A DNA stretch of 19,864 bases from Leptospirillum sp. (GCA_027346125.1 DAIEST010000212.1:1-19864); one strand, 5' to 3'. Shown: positions 1 through 7,627, counted from the first letter of the stretch. The notes: a model not told the origin generated them from the letters alone. Program-made: numbers and translations.

Positions 1-2
1 AA

Positions 3-863
3 GCCAAGTTCGAGCCGAAGGGCAAAAATGGAACAGGGAGATCTGGTGACACTGGATCTGCTTCGACCAACAGAAGGCCTAGTGACGAAGTGTCTACTCT
101 AGACGGTGCGCCCGATGCACCAACTCCAGAGCAACCACCGATGCTGACGAATAAGGGTTCTTCAGGCCAATTTGGTGTCTTCTCAAAGTCCTCCCCCTCT
201 AGGAGGGCTCACGGACGCAAGGAGAAAAAGCGCACCAAGGCTGGTCGTTTGATGAGCTACGCTGCATCACCAGGGGAAGTACAGAGAGAAGAGAGTACGG
301 AAGACATGGAGAATGCTGCGGCTCGGAACGCTACTGGAAGGGCTGCGCTGGACTACTTCTTGTTGACACAGTCTGATCGTTGGAAGTTGCTGACGCCTAT
401 GCCTCACAATAACCCGGGCTTTGACATCAAGGCGGTAGCTCATGACGGCACCGAGGAGTTTATTGAAATCAAAGGACAAAGCGCTGCTTGGACAGAGGAT
501 GGTGTGGCCCTCACTCCAACAGAGCTGGTGGCGGCGCAGCGTTGGGGAGAGCATTACTGGCTTTGTGTTGTAGAGTACGCACAAGATGAGAAGCGACGGG
601 CCTTGTATCTGCTAAAGAACCCGTACGGCTTGACTCAGCAGTTCCGTTTCGACTCGGGTTGGAAGTCGGCTGCTTTCAGTGAAGCCGCAGTGCCCCTTAA
701 GCCGGAAGTCGGATTCTTCGTTGAAATTCCAAAGAGGGGAAAAGGGAAGATTCTTACCGTTCGTAAAAATGGACAGTTTTATAGGTTTCATGCAGTCCTA
801 GAGGGTGGCAAACAGGTCAAGGAAATCTTCAACCCTGCAACGATGAAGCTCTCAACGGAGTAG
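3..863 (+). CDS. DUF3883 domain protein, C-terminal part (open at left edge)
   Basis: The frame is open to the first bases of the window, so this is probably the tail of a larger protein. The first possible internal start is GTG at 90, which would give 257 residues. The first ~75 residues counted from that GTG are low-complexity, rich in Gly, Ser, Pro, Lys and Arg, and look like a linker. They are followed by a DUF3883-type domain (about residues 80-205) with GFD at 110-112 and EIK at 126-128, the spacing expected of a PD-(D/E)xK-like nuclease fold. In known families DUF3883 often forms the C-terminus of long ATPase- or helicase-type proteins, many in defence islands; that this one does is inference. 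It ends with TAG two bases before the NERD helicase start, so the two are likely co-transcribed and translationally linked. The enzymatic activity is unknown. Confidence 0.7.
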   Translation, partial: AKFEPKGKNGTGRSGDTGSASTNRRPSDEVSTLDGAPDAPTPEQPPMLTNKGSSGQFGVFSKSSPSRRAHGRKEKKRTKAGRLMSYAASPGEVQREESTEDMENAAARNATGRAALDYFLLTQSDRWKLLTPMPHNNPGFDIKAVAHDGTEEFIEIKGQSAAWTEDGVALTPTELVAAQRWGEHYWLCVVEYAQDEKRRALYLLKNPYGLTQQFRFDSGWKSAAFSEAAVPLKPEVGFFVEIPKRGKGKILTVRKNGQFYRFHAVLEGGKQVKEIFNPATMKLSTE

Positions 864-865
864 TC

Positions 866-2614
866 ATGGCTCAAATGATTCCTGTCCTCACAGAGGGGCA
901 ACTTCGAGCATTTCGTTCGAGAGCCGAGGCGCGCTTCTATGAGGTATGCAGAGACCAGTTGCCCAACAATGTGGTCGTCATTCACAGCGTTGAATGGATT
1001 TATCGCGACCAACAAGGTCGCGTCAGAGAGGGGGAAGCCGATTTCACCATATTGATTCCGCAGTCTGGGGTCTTTGCTGTTGAGGTCAAGGGTGGCGGCA
1101 TCGTATATGACGCCCTCGCCGGTAAGTGGTACACTGTTGACCGAACCGGTCAGCGCAACGCCATCAAGGATCCGTTCAAACAGGCATCCAGTGAGCGCCA
1201 TGCCTTGCTTTACCAATTGACCGGACACCCACTCTGGCGACAGTGGAGAGGTACTCGACTGACACTGGGCCATGCCGTAGTTCTTCCCGACATCAACGAC
1301 TCTGCGTCCATTCAGGGACCTGATAGACCGCGGGAAATCATTGGCGTTAACGATGACCTTCGTGCAGTTGGTGCGTGGCTGGACCGAGTTGTTCGCTTCT
1401 GGAGGCGTCAAGGAGACGATGTTCTTGGGGTGCAAGGCGTCCGGCTTGTGGAGGATATTCTATGCAGGTCGATTGAAGTCCGGCCAGCACTTCGTGCGAC
1501 AATTGATGATGCAGAACTGCAGCGACTTCGCCTGACCGCGAACCAAGCCAAGATCCTGCGAACAATTGGCGGCCGAAAAAGGGCTGTTGTATCGGGCGGC
1601 GCAGGTACGGGAAAGACACTGCTTGCAGTTGAGAAGGCAAGGCAGCTTGCCCAGAATGGCCTGACAGTCCTACTGCTCTGCTACAACCGGTCGCTCGCTG
1701 ATGCTCTAGCCGTTGGACTACAGAATGAGCACCAAGTGCTAGTTCTCAGTTTTCACCAGTTGTGCGACAGGCGCATCAGGCAGGCACAACAAGCTACAGG
1801 GCGAAACCTGATGGAAGAAGCAGCGGATGCCTACCCCGGAAACAGCGACCAGCATCGCTTCGATGTTCAGATGCCGTACGCCTTGGCACTGTCGAACGAA
1901 TTGCTGGAGGAAAAATTTGACGCGGTAGTGGTCGATGAGGCGCAGGACTTCAGCGATGAGTACTGGTTCGCCATCGAAGAGCTATTGCGTGACCAAGGGG
2001 CTGGCTTCCTCTACATCTTCATTGATGAGAACCAGGCTCTCTACCCTCGCCACAGCAATCTCCCCGTGAGGGATGAGCCATACCACCTTACGTCAAATTG
2101 CAGAAACACTACACCGATACATGAGGCCGGCTATGTCTTCTACGCTGGTGAGCCAATTGACAAGCCTGATCTTCCAGGTCCAGTTGTAGTGCACATTGCC
2201 CTTGACGGAGATGATGCCCAAGCCGACGCCATCGTGCGGCAGGTGCGACAGTGGGTTTGCGACGAAGGGCTACGTCCAGAGGATGTCGCTGTCCTAGTCG
2301 CCAAGCGACCGAAGTCCCACCTTTACGACCTACTTCAGCAGCGACGCCGGGGGACTGGTGTCGTCTGGGCAGTAGAATCTCATGGCCGGAATCGCAGTGT
2401 TTTGGTCGACACCGTGGCTCGATTCAAGGGTTTGGAGGCTCCAGCTGTAGTGCTGTGGCTCGGCGATGAAGTTGTAGATGACGCGCAGTGGGAGACGGTA
2501 TATGTGGGAATCACGAGAGCAAAATCATTGCTATGTATCGTAGGTTCGCCCAAGGCCTTGAAGGCGCTCCGGGCAAAGCAGCTCCATCACTCAGCTTTGG
2601 CCGCATCTCACTGA
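866..2614 (+). CDS. NERD-domain nuclease fused to UvrD-like SF1 helicase
   Basis: This 582-residue protein has two recognisable parts. The N-terminus carries a NERD (nuclease-related) domain, with GEAD at 56-59 and EVKGG at 73-77 as the likely catalytic acid/lysine set. The C-terminal two thirds is a superfamily-1 helicase: Q-motif-like LTANQAKIL 223-231, Walker A GGAGTGKT 244-251, Walker B VVVDEAQD 354-361, motif III IDENQALY 386-393, motif IV NCRNT 411-415, motif V around FKGLEAPAV 520-528 and motif VI YVGITRAK 546-553. All helicase motifs look intact, so an ATP-driven DNA translocase or helicase tied to a nuclease is expected. The ATG lies two bases after the DUF3883 stop, with ACGGAG just upstream inside that gene. 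Such fusions are common on mobile islands. A defence role is inferred from context only. Confidence 0.85.
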   Translation: MAQMIPVLTEGQLRAFRSRAEARFYEVCRDQLPNNVVVIHSVEWIYRDQQGRVREGEADFTILIPQSGVFAVEVKGGGIVYDALAGKWYTVDRTGQRNAIKDPFKQASSERHALLYQLTGHPLWRQWRGTRLTLGHAVVLPDINDSASIQGPDRPREIIGVNDDLRAVGAWLDRVVRFWRRQGDDVLGVQGVRLVEDILCRSIEVRPALRATIDDAELQRLRLTANQAKILRTIGGRKRAVVSGGAGTGKTLLAVEKARQLAQNGLTVLLLCYNRSLADALAVGLQNEHQVLVLSFHQLCDRRIRQAQQATGRNLMEEAADAYPGNSDQHRFDVQMPYALALSNELLEEKFDAVVVDEAQDFSDEYWFAIEELLRDQGAGFLYIFIDENQALYPRHSNLPVRDEPYHLTSNCRNTTPIHEAGYVFYAGEPIDKPDLPGPVVVHIALDGDDAQADAIVRQVRQWVCDEGLRPEDVAVLVAKRPKSHLYDLLQQRRRGTGVVWAVESHGRNRSVLVDTVARFKGLEAPAVVLWLGDEVVDDAQWETVYVGITRAKSLLCIVGSPKALKALRAKQLHHSALAASH

Positions 2615-2763
2615 CGAATCACACAAGAGATTCCCCGCCCGCTTCCAGAAAACGCGAACGGGTACAATCGCCTTAAAAGAGCGCAACCGACACAACAAAC
2701 CTGTCCCGATTTCCCGAGATTTCTTTATTTTGAGCCATTCTCAAACGTTACACTGCATCGATA

Positions 2764-3206
2764 CATTTTGAATGGAGTCAGGTCGACATGAAGTGGGCCA
2801 CCTGCTGGATCCATCCCGATCAGGCGAAAGCAGGAAAAACGATCGGGGTGCCCCTCAATCAGGAAGCATTTTCAGTGCTTCGGAAGCAGCAGATGAGCAA
2901 ACATTATCGGAGGGTCTTTACCTTCGAGGGAAAACCGGTGGGGCAGGTCAACACAAAAGCATGGAGGAACGCCCTGAAACGGGCCGGGACAAGGACTTCC
3001 ACTGGCACAATCTCCGCCATACATGGGCCTCGTGGCATGTGTTGCAGGCGGGAACGCCGCTTCATGTCCCTCAGAAATTGGGAGAATGGTCGGAGAATAA
3101 AATGGTCCAGCGATATGCTCACCTGGCCCAGGAGCATCTGTCGCGATTTGTGGAAAACTCAAATCACGTCACAAATATGTCACAACCGGAACTGCGGATC
3201 GTCTGA
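2764..3206 (+). pseudogene. Tyrosine recombinase/integrase remnant (N-truncated, frameshifted)
   Basis: Two overlapping frames together give the C-terminal catalytic domain of a phage-type tyrosine integrase. The first frame, from about 2764, reads WSQVD, then WIHPDQAKAGK and KAWRNALKRAG. The second continues from about 2990 with DFHWHNLRHTWASWH and MVQRYAHLA. The match resumes one base early, so a single-base deletion near 2985-2991 explains the break. Box II (HxLRH), the later Trp/His position and the Tyr of RYAHLA are visible. The N-terminal core-binding domain and the first catalytic Arg are absent, and the first frame meets a stop at 2731. The fragment cannot make an active enzyme alone. 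It runs toward, and stops four bases from, the tRNA-Ala 3' end, the usual place for an integrase next to its target. The 150 bases between the helicase stop and this remnant show nothing recognisable. Confidence 0.85.
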
Positions 3207-3209
3207 AAA

Positions 3210-3245
3210 TGGTGGAGGGTAGGGGAGTCGAACCCCTGGCCTTCA
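3210..3245. other. Putative attachment site in tRNA-Ala 3' end
   Basis: Tyrosine integrases commonly recombine into the 3' half of tRNA genes and restore the tRNA from an element-borne copy. The integrase remnant ends immediately beside this tRNA 3' end, so the T-arm and acceptor region is the likely core. The partner repeat should lie left of the window; I saw no second copy inside it. The exact core cannot be set from one end. Confidence 0.35.
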
Positions 3246-3285
3246 GGTTGCGATCCTGACGCTCTCCCAGCTGAGCTAACCCCCC
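3210..3285 (-). tRNA. tRNA-Ala (anticodon CGC)
   Basis: The reverse strand folds into a complete 76-base cloverleaf with encoded CCA. The acceptor stem is GGGGGGT with ACCCTCC, including the G3:U70 wobble pair that identifies alanine tRNAs. The D-arm is GCTC/GAGC, the anticodon stem is TCAGG/CCTGA around loop ATCGCAA (anticodon CGC, reading GCG), and the T-arm is AGGGG/CCCCT around TTCGACT. The 3' end faces the integrase remnant. It lies 36 bases downstream of the purN stop on the same strand. Confidence 0.97.
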
Positions 3286-3299
3286 GAGAAAGACAAGAT

Positions 3300-3328
3300 A
3301 CAATACCAGAACAACCCCTGCTCAGCAA
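3300..3328 (-). promoter_or_regulatory. Possible sigma70-type promoter for tRNA-Ala
   Basis: On the - strand TTGCTG (3328-3323) and TATTGT (3305-3300) are separated by 17 bases, with TGG directly before the -10, an extended -10 arrangement. Transcription would start about 8-10 bases before the tRNA 5' end. The -35 box overlaps the last codons of purN. This is a match by eye only; the tRNA could also be co-transcribed with purN. Confidence 0.35.
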
Positions 3329-3984
3329 GGTTCCCCGGGACCGGATCCGATCCTCGCTTCCCGGGACACTTCCACCGTGCGCCCACGAACCGAAAGACAG
3401 CCTTCCGAATGAAGCCGGAGCGCTTCTACATATGCCTCATGCTCGGCTTCCCGGATTCTGGACGAAAGGGTTTCCTCCGTGTCGTCATCCCGGACAGGAA
3501 CCGCTCTCTGGACAATGACCGGTCCGTGATCCATTTCAAGGTCCACATAATGGACCGTCACACCGGAAACCTTCACCCCGTATTCGATGGCCTGCCGCTG
3601 GGCGTGAAGCCCCGGAAAAGCCGGAAGCAATGAAGGGTGGATGTTCAGGATACGGTTTGGGAAAGATTCGATCAGTACGGAACCCACCAGCCTCATGTAC
3701 CCGGCCAGGGCGATACAGTCGATTTTTCTCTCCCTCAGGGTCTCGAGGATTTTTTCCTCATACTGATCCCTTCCGGAAAAAGAACCGGGAGAGATCTGGA
3801 GAAAGGGAACACCCATCCGGAGAGCCCGGTCGAGAACCGGAGATCCGAGCCGGTCGCAAACCAGCAATGCCGGCTTGAGGCGAGGGAGCTTCCCTTCCCG
3901 GATGGCCCGGACAATGGCTTCAAAGTTCGTCCCGGAACCGGAAGCAAAAATGGCCAGGTTGAGGGATTCAGAACGAGCGGTCAT
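3322..3984 (-). CDS. purN: Phosphoribosylglycinamide formyltransferase PurN
   Basis: PurN transfers a formyl group from 10-formyl-tetrahydrofolate to GAR, step 3 of de novo purine synthesis in the cytoplasm. The 220-residue product has the phosphate-binding SGSGTN loop at 15-20, the catalytic Asn-His pair at N114 and H116 (NIHPSLLPAFPG), and the catalytic Asp at D152 in DLEMDHGP, the same order and spacing as the E. coli enzyme. Length is normal apart from a short extra C-terminal tail. The ATG overlaps the end of purM by 17 bases, with GGAGAGG about six bases upstream inside purM, so the two are translationally coupled. tRNA-Ala follows 36 bases after its stop. Confidence 0.96.
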   Translation of the reverse strand: MTARSESLNLAIFASGSGTNFEAIVRAIREGKLPRLKPALLVCDRLGSPVLDRALRMGVPFLQISPGSFSGRDQYEEKILETLRERKIDCIALAGYMRLVGSVLIESFPNRILNIHPSLLPAFPGLHAQRQAIEYGVKVSGVTVHYVDLEMDHGPVIVQRAVPVRDDDTEETLSSRIREAEHEAYVEALRLHSEGCLSVRGRTVEVSREARIGSGPGEPC

Positions 3985-5020
3985 AGACCACCTCTCCCCC
4001 GCCGGGAATCACCTCGCCCAGGAAGTGGAACGATTCCCCTTTTTCGTCGAGAAACCGTTCGAGCGTTGCCCCCTGATCGGACGGGACCACAACGACCAGA
4101 CCGATCCCCATATTGAAGACCTTGAACATTTCCCGTGTCGTTATCCTGCCCTGTTCCTGGATCTGCCGGAACACGTCGGGTTTGGGCCAGGCCTTCGGAT
4201 TGATCCGGGCCGAGAACCCGGCGGGAAGAATGCGGGGAATGTTTTCGGTCAGTCCTCCGCCGGTCACATGAACCAGCCCGCTCACCGTCACGGCCCGGAT
4301 CATCTCCAGAATCAGCTTCACATAGATTCTTGTAGGAGCCAGAAGGAGATGGGCCCAGTCCAGATCGTCGGACCAGTCGGGACGATCTTCCGGACGGATC
4401 CCCCCTTCTTCCAGCAGCACCTTGCGGACAAGGGAAAACCCGTTCGAATGGAGCCCGGTGGAAGGAATCCCATAGAGCCTGTGGCCCAGTCCGATCGAAC
4501 GGCCGTCGATGATCCGCTCCCTGTCCGCGATTCCCACCACAAATCCCGCCAGATCGAAATCCGAGTCACGGTAAACTCCCGGCATTTCGGCCGTCTCCCC
4601 CCCCAGCAGGGCTGCGCCTGCCTGTTGGCAACCTTCCGCAATGCCGGAGAAGATCCTCTTTCCGACTTCGGGGTCCAGTTTCCCGGTGGCGAAATAATCC
4701 AGGAAGAAAAGCGGTTCCGCTCCCATCACCGCGATGTCGTTGGCACACATGGCAACAAGATCGATCCCGAGATACTCGTAAAGGTTTGCCCATTGCGCCA
4801 CCTTGAGCTTCGTTCCCACACCGTCCGTCCCGGAAACCAGCACCGGGTCCCGGTATTTTCCCCACTCCGGACGAAATACCCCCCCGAATCCCCCTATTCC
4901 TGCCAGAAGACCGTCCCGACGCGTTTTCTCCGCAAGCGGCCGGATGGCGTCCACCCACCGGTTTCCCCGGTCGATCGAGACGCCGGCCGCCGCATAACGT
5001 TCTCCCCGATCTTCTTCCAT
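3968..5020 (-). CDS. purM: Phosphoribosylformylglycinamidine cyclo-ligase (AIR synthetase) PurM
   Basis: PurM closes the imidazole ring of FGAM using ATP to give AIR, step 5 of purine synthesis. The 350-residue protein has the expected length. GTDGVGTK is at 64-71, ANDIAVMGAEPLFFLDY at about 93-109, GGETAEMP at 140-147, and the HVTGGGLTENIPR motif comes later; all are hallmarks of the family. The ATG at 5020 is preceded by AAAGGA five bases upstream. It is the first gene of a purM-purN unit and lies just downstream of a good - strand promoter candidate (5049-5076). Confidence 0.97.
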   Translation of the reverse strand: MEEDRGERYAAAGVSIDRGNRWVDAIRPLAEKTRRDGLLAGIGGFGGVFRPEWGKYRDPVLVSGTDGVGTKLKVAQWANLYEYLGIDLVAMCANDIAVMGAEPLFFLDYFATGKLDPEVGKRIFSGIAEGCQQAGAALLGGETAEMPGVYRDSDFDLAGFVVGIADRERIIDGRSIGLGHRLYGIPSTGLHSNGFSLVRKVLLEEGGIRPEDRPDWSDDLDWAHLLLAPTRIYVKLILEMIRAVTVSGLVHVTGGGLTENIPRILPAGFSARINPKAWPKPDVFRQIQEQGRITTREMFKVFNMGIGLVVVVPSDQGATLERFLDEKGESFHFLGEVIPGGGEVVYDRSF

Positions 5021-5048
5021 CAGTTCCTTTCCGAATCGATCATTTTTA

Positions 5049-5076
5049 TTAATAAAATTTCATGATAAATTGACAA
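5049..5076 (-). promoter_or_regulatory. Likely sigma70-type promoter of purM-purN
   Basis: In an AT-rich patch that stands out from the GC-rich surroundings, the - strand shows TTGTCA (5076-5071), a 16-base spacer and TATTAA (5054-5049). Transcription would start near 5042, giving a leader of about 20 bases before the purM ATG, enough for its ribosome site and little else. I saw no purine riboswitch or PurR-type palindrome in it. Confidence 0.5.
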
Positions 5077-5100
5077 CACGATAAGATGGTGGTGTATGCT
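5070..5100 (+). promoter_or_regulatory. Possible promoter for the lipoprotein/outer-membrane pair
   Basis: TTGACA (5070-5075) is a perfect -35 box on the + strand. The -10 is less clear: TGTATG at 17-base spacing (5093-5098) or TATGCT at 19 (5095-5100). This -35 overlaps the purM -35 on the other strand by five bases, so the two promoters would compete for polymerase. It would leave a 5' leader of about 240 bases before the lipoprotein gene. Confidence 0.4.
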
Positions 5101-5344
5101 TCATTTCCTGGGTGTTCCGGAGACCCGCCTCCGCATATTCCAACCCACTCAAGTGATTGGGAGAGTATACCGAAAAGACCTTGGGCCAGCAATCTTCCGC
5201 CGCTTCATCCATTCCGTTCAATCATGTCGGTGCCCTGTCTTCCCGGGGTACTCACCGGATTGAATCAGTCCGGATACGCACCGTCCGACAAGAGGACATC
5301 CTTTCGGCGAACCGCATGCCCAATATCTTGAAGAAAGGCCCGAC
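5101..5344 (+). other. Long leader/intergenic stretch upstream of the lipoprotein gene
   Basis: No confident gene or known riboswitch is seen here. A small inverted repeat, CCGGA/TCCGG with a 9-base loop, sits at 5255-5273. A 63-codon open frame from a TTG at 5157 ends at 5348, overlapping the lipoprotein ATG as ATGA. It has no convincing ribosome site and its product is not recognisable, so I do not call it a gene, although a coupled leader peptide is possible. Confidence 0.35.
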
Positions 5345-6382
5345 ATGAAGACCCCTGCGGCTGCACCCCGATCGGGGAACAGCAAGAACCCCGGAAGAAC
5401 CTTCCGTCTCTTCCTCCTCTCCCCTCTTCTTCTCGCTCTCGCTGCCTGCGGGAACGGGAACCTGTTCAACGGGGTAGGGGGGAATGGAACAGGAACGCTC
5501 CAGGGGGCAAAAACGACCGCGCTCCAGTATATCGCAAACGGAAACTATTCCGGAGCGGCCGGCGCCATTTCACCCTACTGCCCGAACAACGCCTGTCCCG
5601 ACACGGCCTCCGCAAACATCCTGACGGACTCCTACATCGCGCTGGGAACCGCATCGGGCTCGACTTACGTGGCCGCATCATCGATCCTCGTGGCAAGCAG
5701 CAGCGGGAGCTACGTCGGAACCAACCAGATCGTTTCGAACCTGATCAGCCTGGCCCAGAACGGCGCCACCGCTTCCCAGACATTCAACGCCATCGCCCAG
5801 GTGGTTCCCTGTATCCAGACCAACCAGTGCACATCCACCGGGATTGCCGATCTCCTGACCGCGCTCGAGGTTCAGATCAACAGCGGGTGCACCGTGAGCG
5901 CCTGCGATCCGGACATGGTTTCCATGTACGCCCTGGCCGCGGCCGTATACGTGCTCGCCAATCTCCAGTACCAGACCGGCCTGACCTACATCAACGGAAC
6001 ATGGGAACTCTGCACTGCCAGTGGCGGCGGAACATCCTCGTGTACCTCATCCCTCTCCAGCATTTCACTGGCGGCATCTTCATCGATCAACAACGACTGC
6101 TGGCTCCTCTTCTCCGGGCTTCCCGGGGCCTCCGGCGTTTGCGGAACACCGACTCTTCCCGCCAATCCCCCTTCTCTCGCCAGCGTCGTCGCCACCATCG
6201 CCACCACGCTCGGAACCAGTTCGGTCAACCTGACCAATTCGCTGAACCAGCTGTTGAACGCCATCATCACCTGCAACTCGGCCTGTTCCACCACGAACTC
6301 CAGTTCGACGCCCACATCCGTATCGAGCATCACTTTTTTGACGGCACTCAACAACTATCTCAAGAACATCCAAACCTTTTAA
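5345..6382 (+). CDS. Secreted lipoprotein with paired cysteines, function unknown
   Basis: I do not recognise a family. The 345-residue product has a basic N-terminus, a hydrophobic run at about 22-34 and a lipobox LAAC at 32-35, so Cys35 should be lipidated and the protein anchored in the outer or inner membrane. After it come twelve more cysteines in six close pairs, with 3 to 13 residues between partners (for example YCPNNAC, PCIQTNQC, GCTVSAC and TCNSAC), suggesting local disulfides. The mature part is rich in Ala, Ser, Thr and Asn. It has alternating helix-like stretches such as ALQYIANGNYSGA, loosely reminiscent of helical (TPR-like) repeats, but I cannot confirm this. The ATG follows GAAAGG. 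The outer-membrane barrel gene starts 18 bases after its stop, so the two probably act together at the cell surface. Confidence 0.8.
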   Translation: MKTPAAAPRSGNSKNPGRTFRLFLLSPLLLALAACGNGNLFNGVGGNGTGTLQGAKTTALQYIANGNYSGAAGAISPYCPNNACPDTASANILTDSYIALGTASGSTYVAASSILVASSSGSYVGTNQIVSNLISLAQNGATASQTFNAIAQVVPCIQTNQCTSTGIADLLTALEVQINSGCTVSACDPDMVSMYALAAAVYVLANLQYQTGLTYINGTWELCTASGGGTSSCTSSLSSISLAASSSINNDCWLLFSGLPGASGVCGTPTLPANPPSLASVVATIATTLGTSSVNLTNSLNQLLNAIITCNSACSTTNSSSTPTSVSSITFLTALNNYLKNIQTF

Positions 6383-6400
6383 ACCGATCGGGATAAGACG

Positions 6401-7540
6401 ATGAAAAAGAGATTCCAGACATTGTTTCTGTCCGCACTCCTGGGAGGCGGATCTTTTTTCCTGGTGCCCTCCGCATTGCAGGCCGCTCCGACCGGCATCG
6501 CCGGAACGGCCCTTTTCCAGCAGTTTCCCATGCTCTACCAGGGGGTCGTCCCTCTCGGAATGGGAGGAGCCTTCACCGCCGTCGCCGACGATGAAAACGC
6601 CGTCTTCTACAACCCGGCAGGGCTCGACAACATCCAGACTTCATCCTTCAAGATCCTGGACATTTCCGCGGATGCCACCTACCCCGGGCTCTTTTCCCTT
6701 TACAGCGACATCCAGAACGACAACAAGCTCACCGGAACCACCCAGGCGACGGCGTACGTCAACACATTCAACTCTTACGCCAACCAGTCCCTCTATGTCC
6801 GGGCGGGGGACTATTCGAACTACACCACCCACGATTTTTCCATCGGACTCCTGACCAACAACCAGATGCAGGCCACCCCGAATGCCGTGGCGACCACCAA
6901 CAATCTGGCCACACTGGCAGCCCTGTCGGACACGGGTATTGTCGTTTCCGGCGCCTACGGATTCTTCAACCACCATCTCCAGATCGGCGGAACGATCATG
7001 GGACTCAACCAGATGTTCGCCAATATCCCCAGCCTTTCCGTCAACCAGGCTACCAACATGCAATCCACCATCAACTCCAATCTCAGCCACGGCCTTGGAG
7101 TTCTGGGAGACGTCGGAGCCATCTATCACTTTGATCTCCCCCTGAATCCGACCATCGGGGCTTCGGTGGAAAATATCGGGACCGCGGATTTCGGAGCGGC
7201 CGGAACCCTTCCGCAAATCATCAACGCCGGCGTGGGAATCGATCCGGATATCGGCTTCGGCCGTCTTCTTGTCGATGTCGACTACGATGACGTGGCCAAT
7301 TATCTGTATTACACGGGAGACTCTCTCTGGCTCCACACCCATGTCGGGATCCAGTACCAGTTCCCCGAGATTCTGACGCTGTCGGCAGGGCTCTACGAAG
7401 GGTATCCGACATTCGGGTTCGGTCTAGACCTCTGGGCGTTCATGATCAACGGAAGTTACTATACGGAAGAGGCTGGCGTGGTTCCCGGACAGAACCCCAA
7501 TCACATTGTGGCGCTTCAGGTCGCATTCGGCTGGATGTAG
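6401..7540 (+). CDS. Outer-membrane beta-barrel protein, FadL/PorV-like
   Basis: The 379-residue product begins with a clear Sec signal peptide (KKR, then a hydrophobic core, cleavage likely after Ala28 in SALQA). Between residues 53 and 75 it carries the GMGGAFTAVADD segment followed by AVFYNPAGL. This is the signature start of the OMPP1/FadL/TodX, PorV and TraF-like barrel group, where it forms the N-terminal plug or first strands. The rest alternates polar and aromatic residues in strand-like blocks and ends in VAFGWM, an aromatic C-terminus typical of outer-membrane barrels. Known relatives import hydrophobic compounds or help secretion; the substrate here cannot be told. It is co-oriented with, and 18 bases behind, the lipoprotein gene. 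TAG is its stop. Confidence 0.8.
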   Translation: MKKRFQTLFLSALLGGGSFFLVPSALQAAPTGIAGTALFQQFPMLYQGVVPLGMGGAFTAVADDENAVFYNPAGLDNIQTSSFKILDISADATYPGLFSLYSDIQNDNKLTGTTQATAYVNTFNSYANQSLYVRAGDYSNYTTHDFSIGLLTNNQMQATPNAVATTNNLATLAALSDTGIVVSGAYGFFNHHLQIGGTIMGLNQMFANIPSLSVNQATNMQSTINSNLSHGLGVLGDVGAIYHFDLPLNPTIGASVENIGTADFGAAGTLPQIINAGVGIDPDIGFGRLLVDVDYDDVANYLYYTGDSLWLHTHVGIQYQFPEILTLSAGLYEGYPTFGFGLDLWAFMINGSYYTEEAGVVPGQNPNHIVALQVAFGWM

Positions 7541-7547
7541 GGGAGAC

Positions 7548-7584
7548 AAAAAAAGGGATGAAGGCCATCAGCCCCTCATCCCTT
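7548..7584 (-). terminator. Intrinsic terminator of the cdsA-to-rnc gene train
   Basis: Arms AAGGGATGA (7553-7561) and TCATCCCTT (7576-7584) pair perfectly, with an inner GGC/GCC stem and a CATCA loop. Read on the - strand the hairpin is followed by a run of seven T, the standard rho-independent form, 43 bases past the rnc stop. It also sits 7 bases after the outer-membrane gene stop on the + strand, where the T-run is weak, so it may serve both convergent units. Confidence 0.85.
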
Positions 7585-7627
7585 CTGCCTCGTTTCCGGA
7601 CAATCGTGACCGGTTCACGAAACCGGA

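Noticed and set aside
1004..1022. Perfect 7-base inverted repeat CGCGACC/GGTCGCG
   Set aside because: Lies within well-conserved NERD-domain coding sequence; likely chance in codon use.
3875..5065. Long + strand open frame opposite purM/purN (396 codons)
   Set aside because: Antisense shadow of purM and purN caused by GC-rich codon use; the - strand products are unmistakable.
5086..5331. 81-codon proline-rich frame between purM and the lipoprotein gene
   Set aside because: Starts inside the proposed promoter, has no ribosome site, and its composition looks like translated non-coding DNA.
5157..5348. 63-codon frame ending in an ATGA overlap with the lipoprotein start
   Set aside because: TTG start with no ribosome site and no recognisable product; kept only as a remark in the leader entry.
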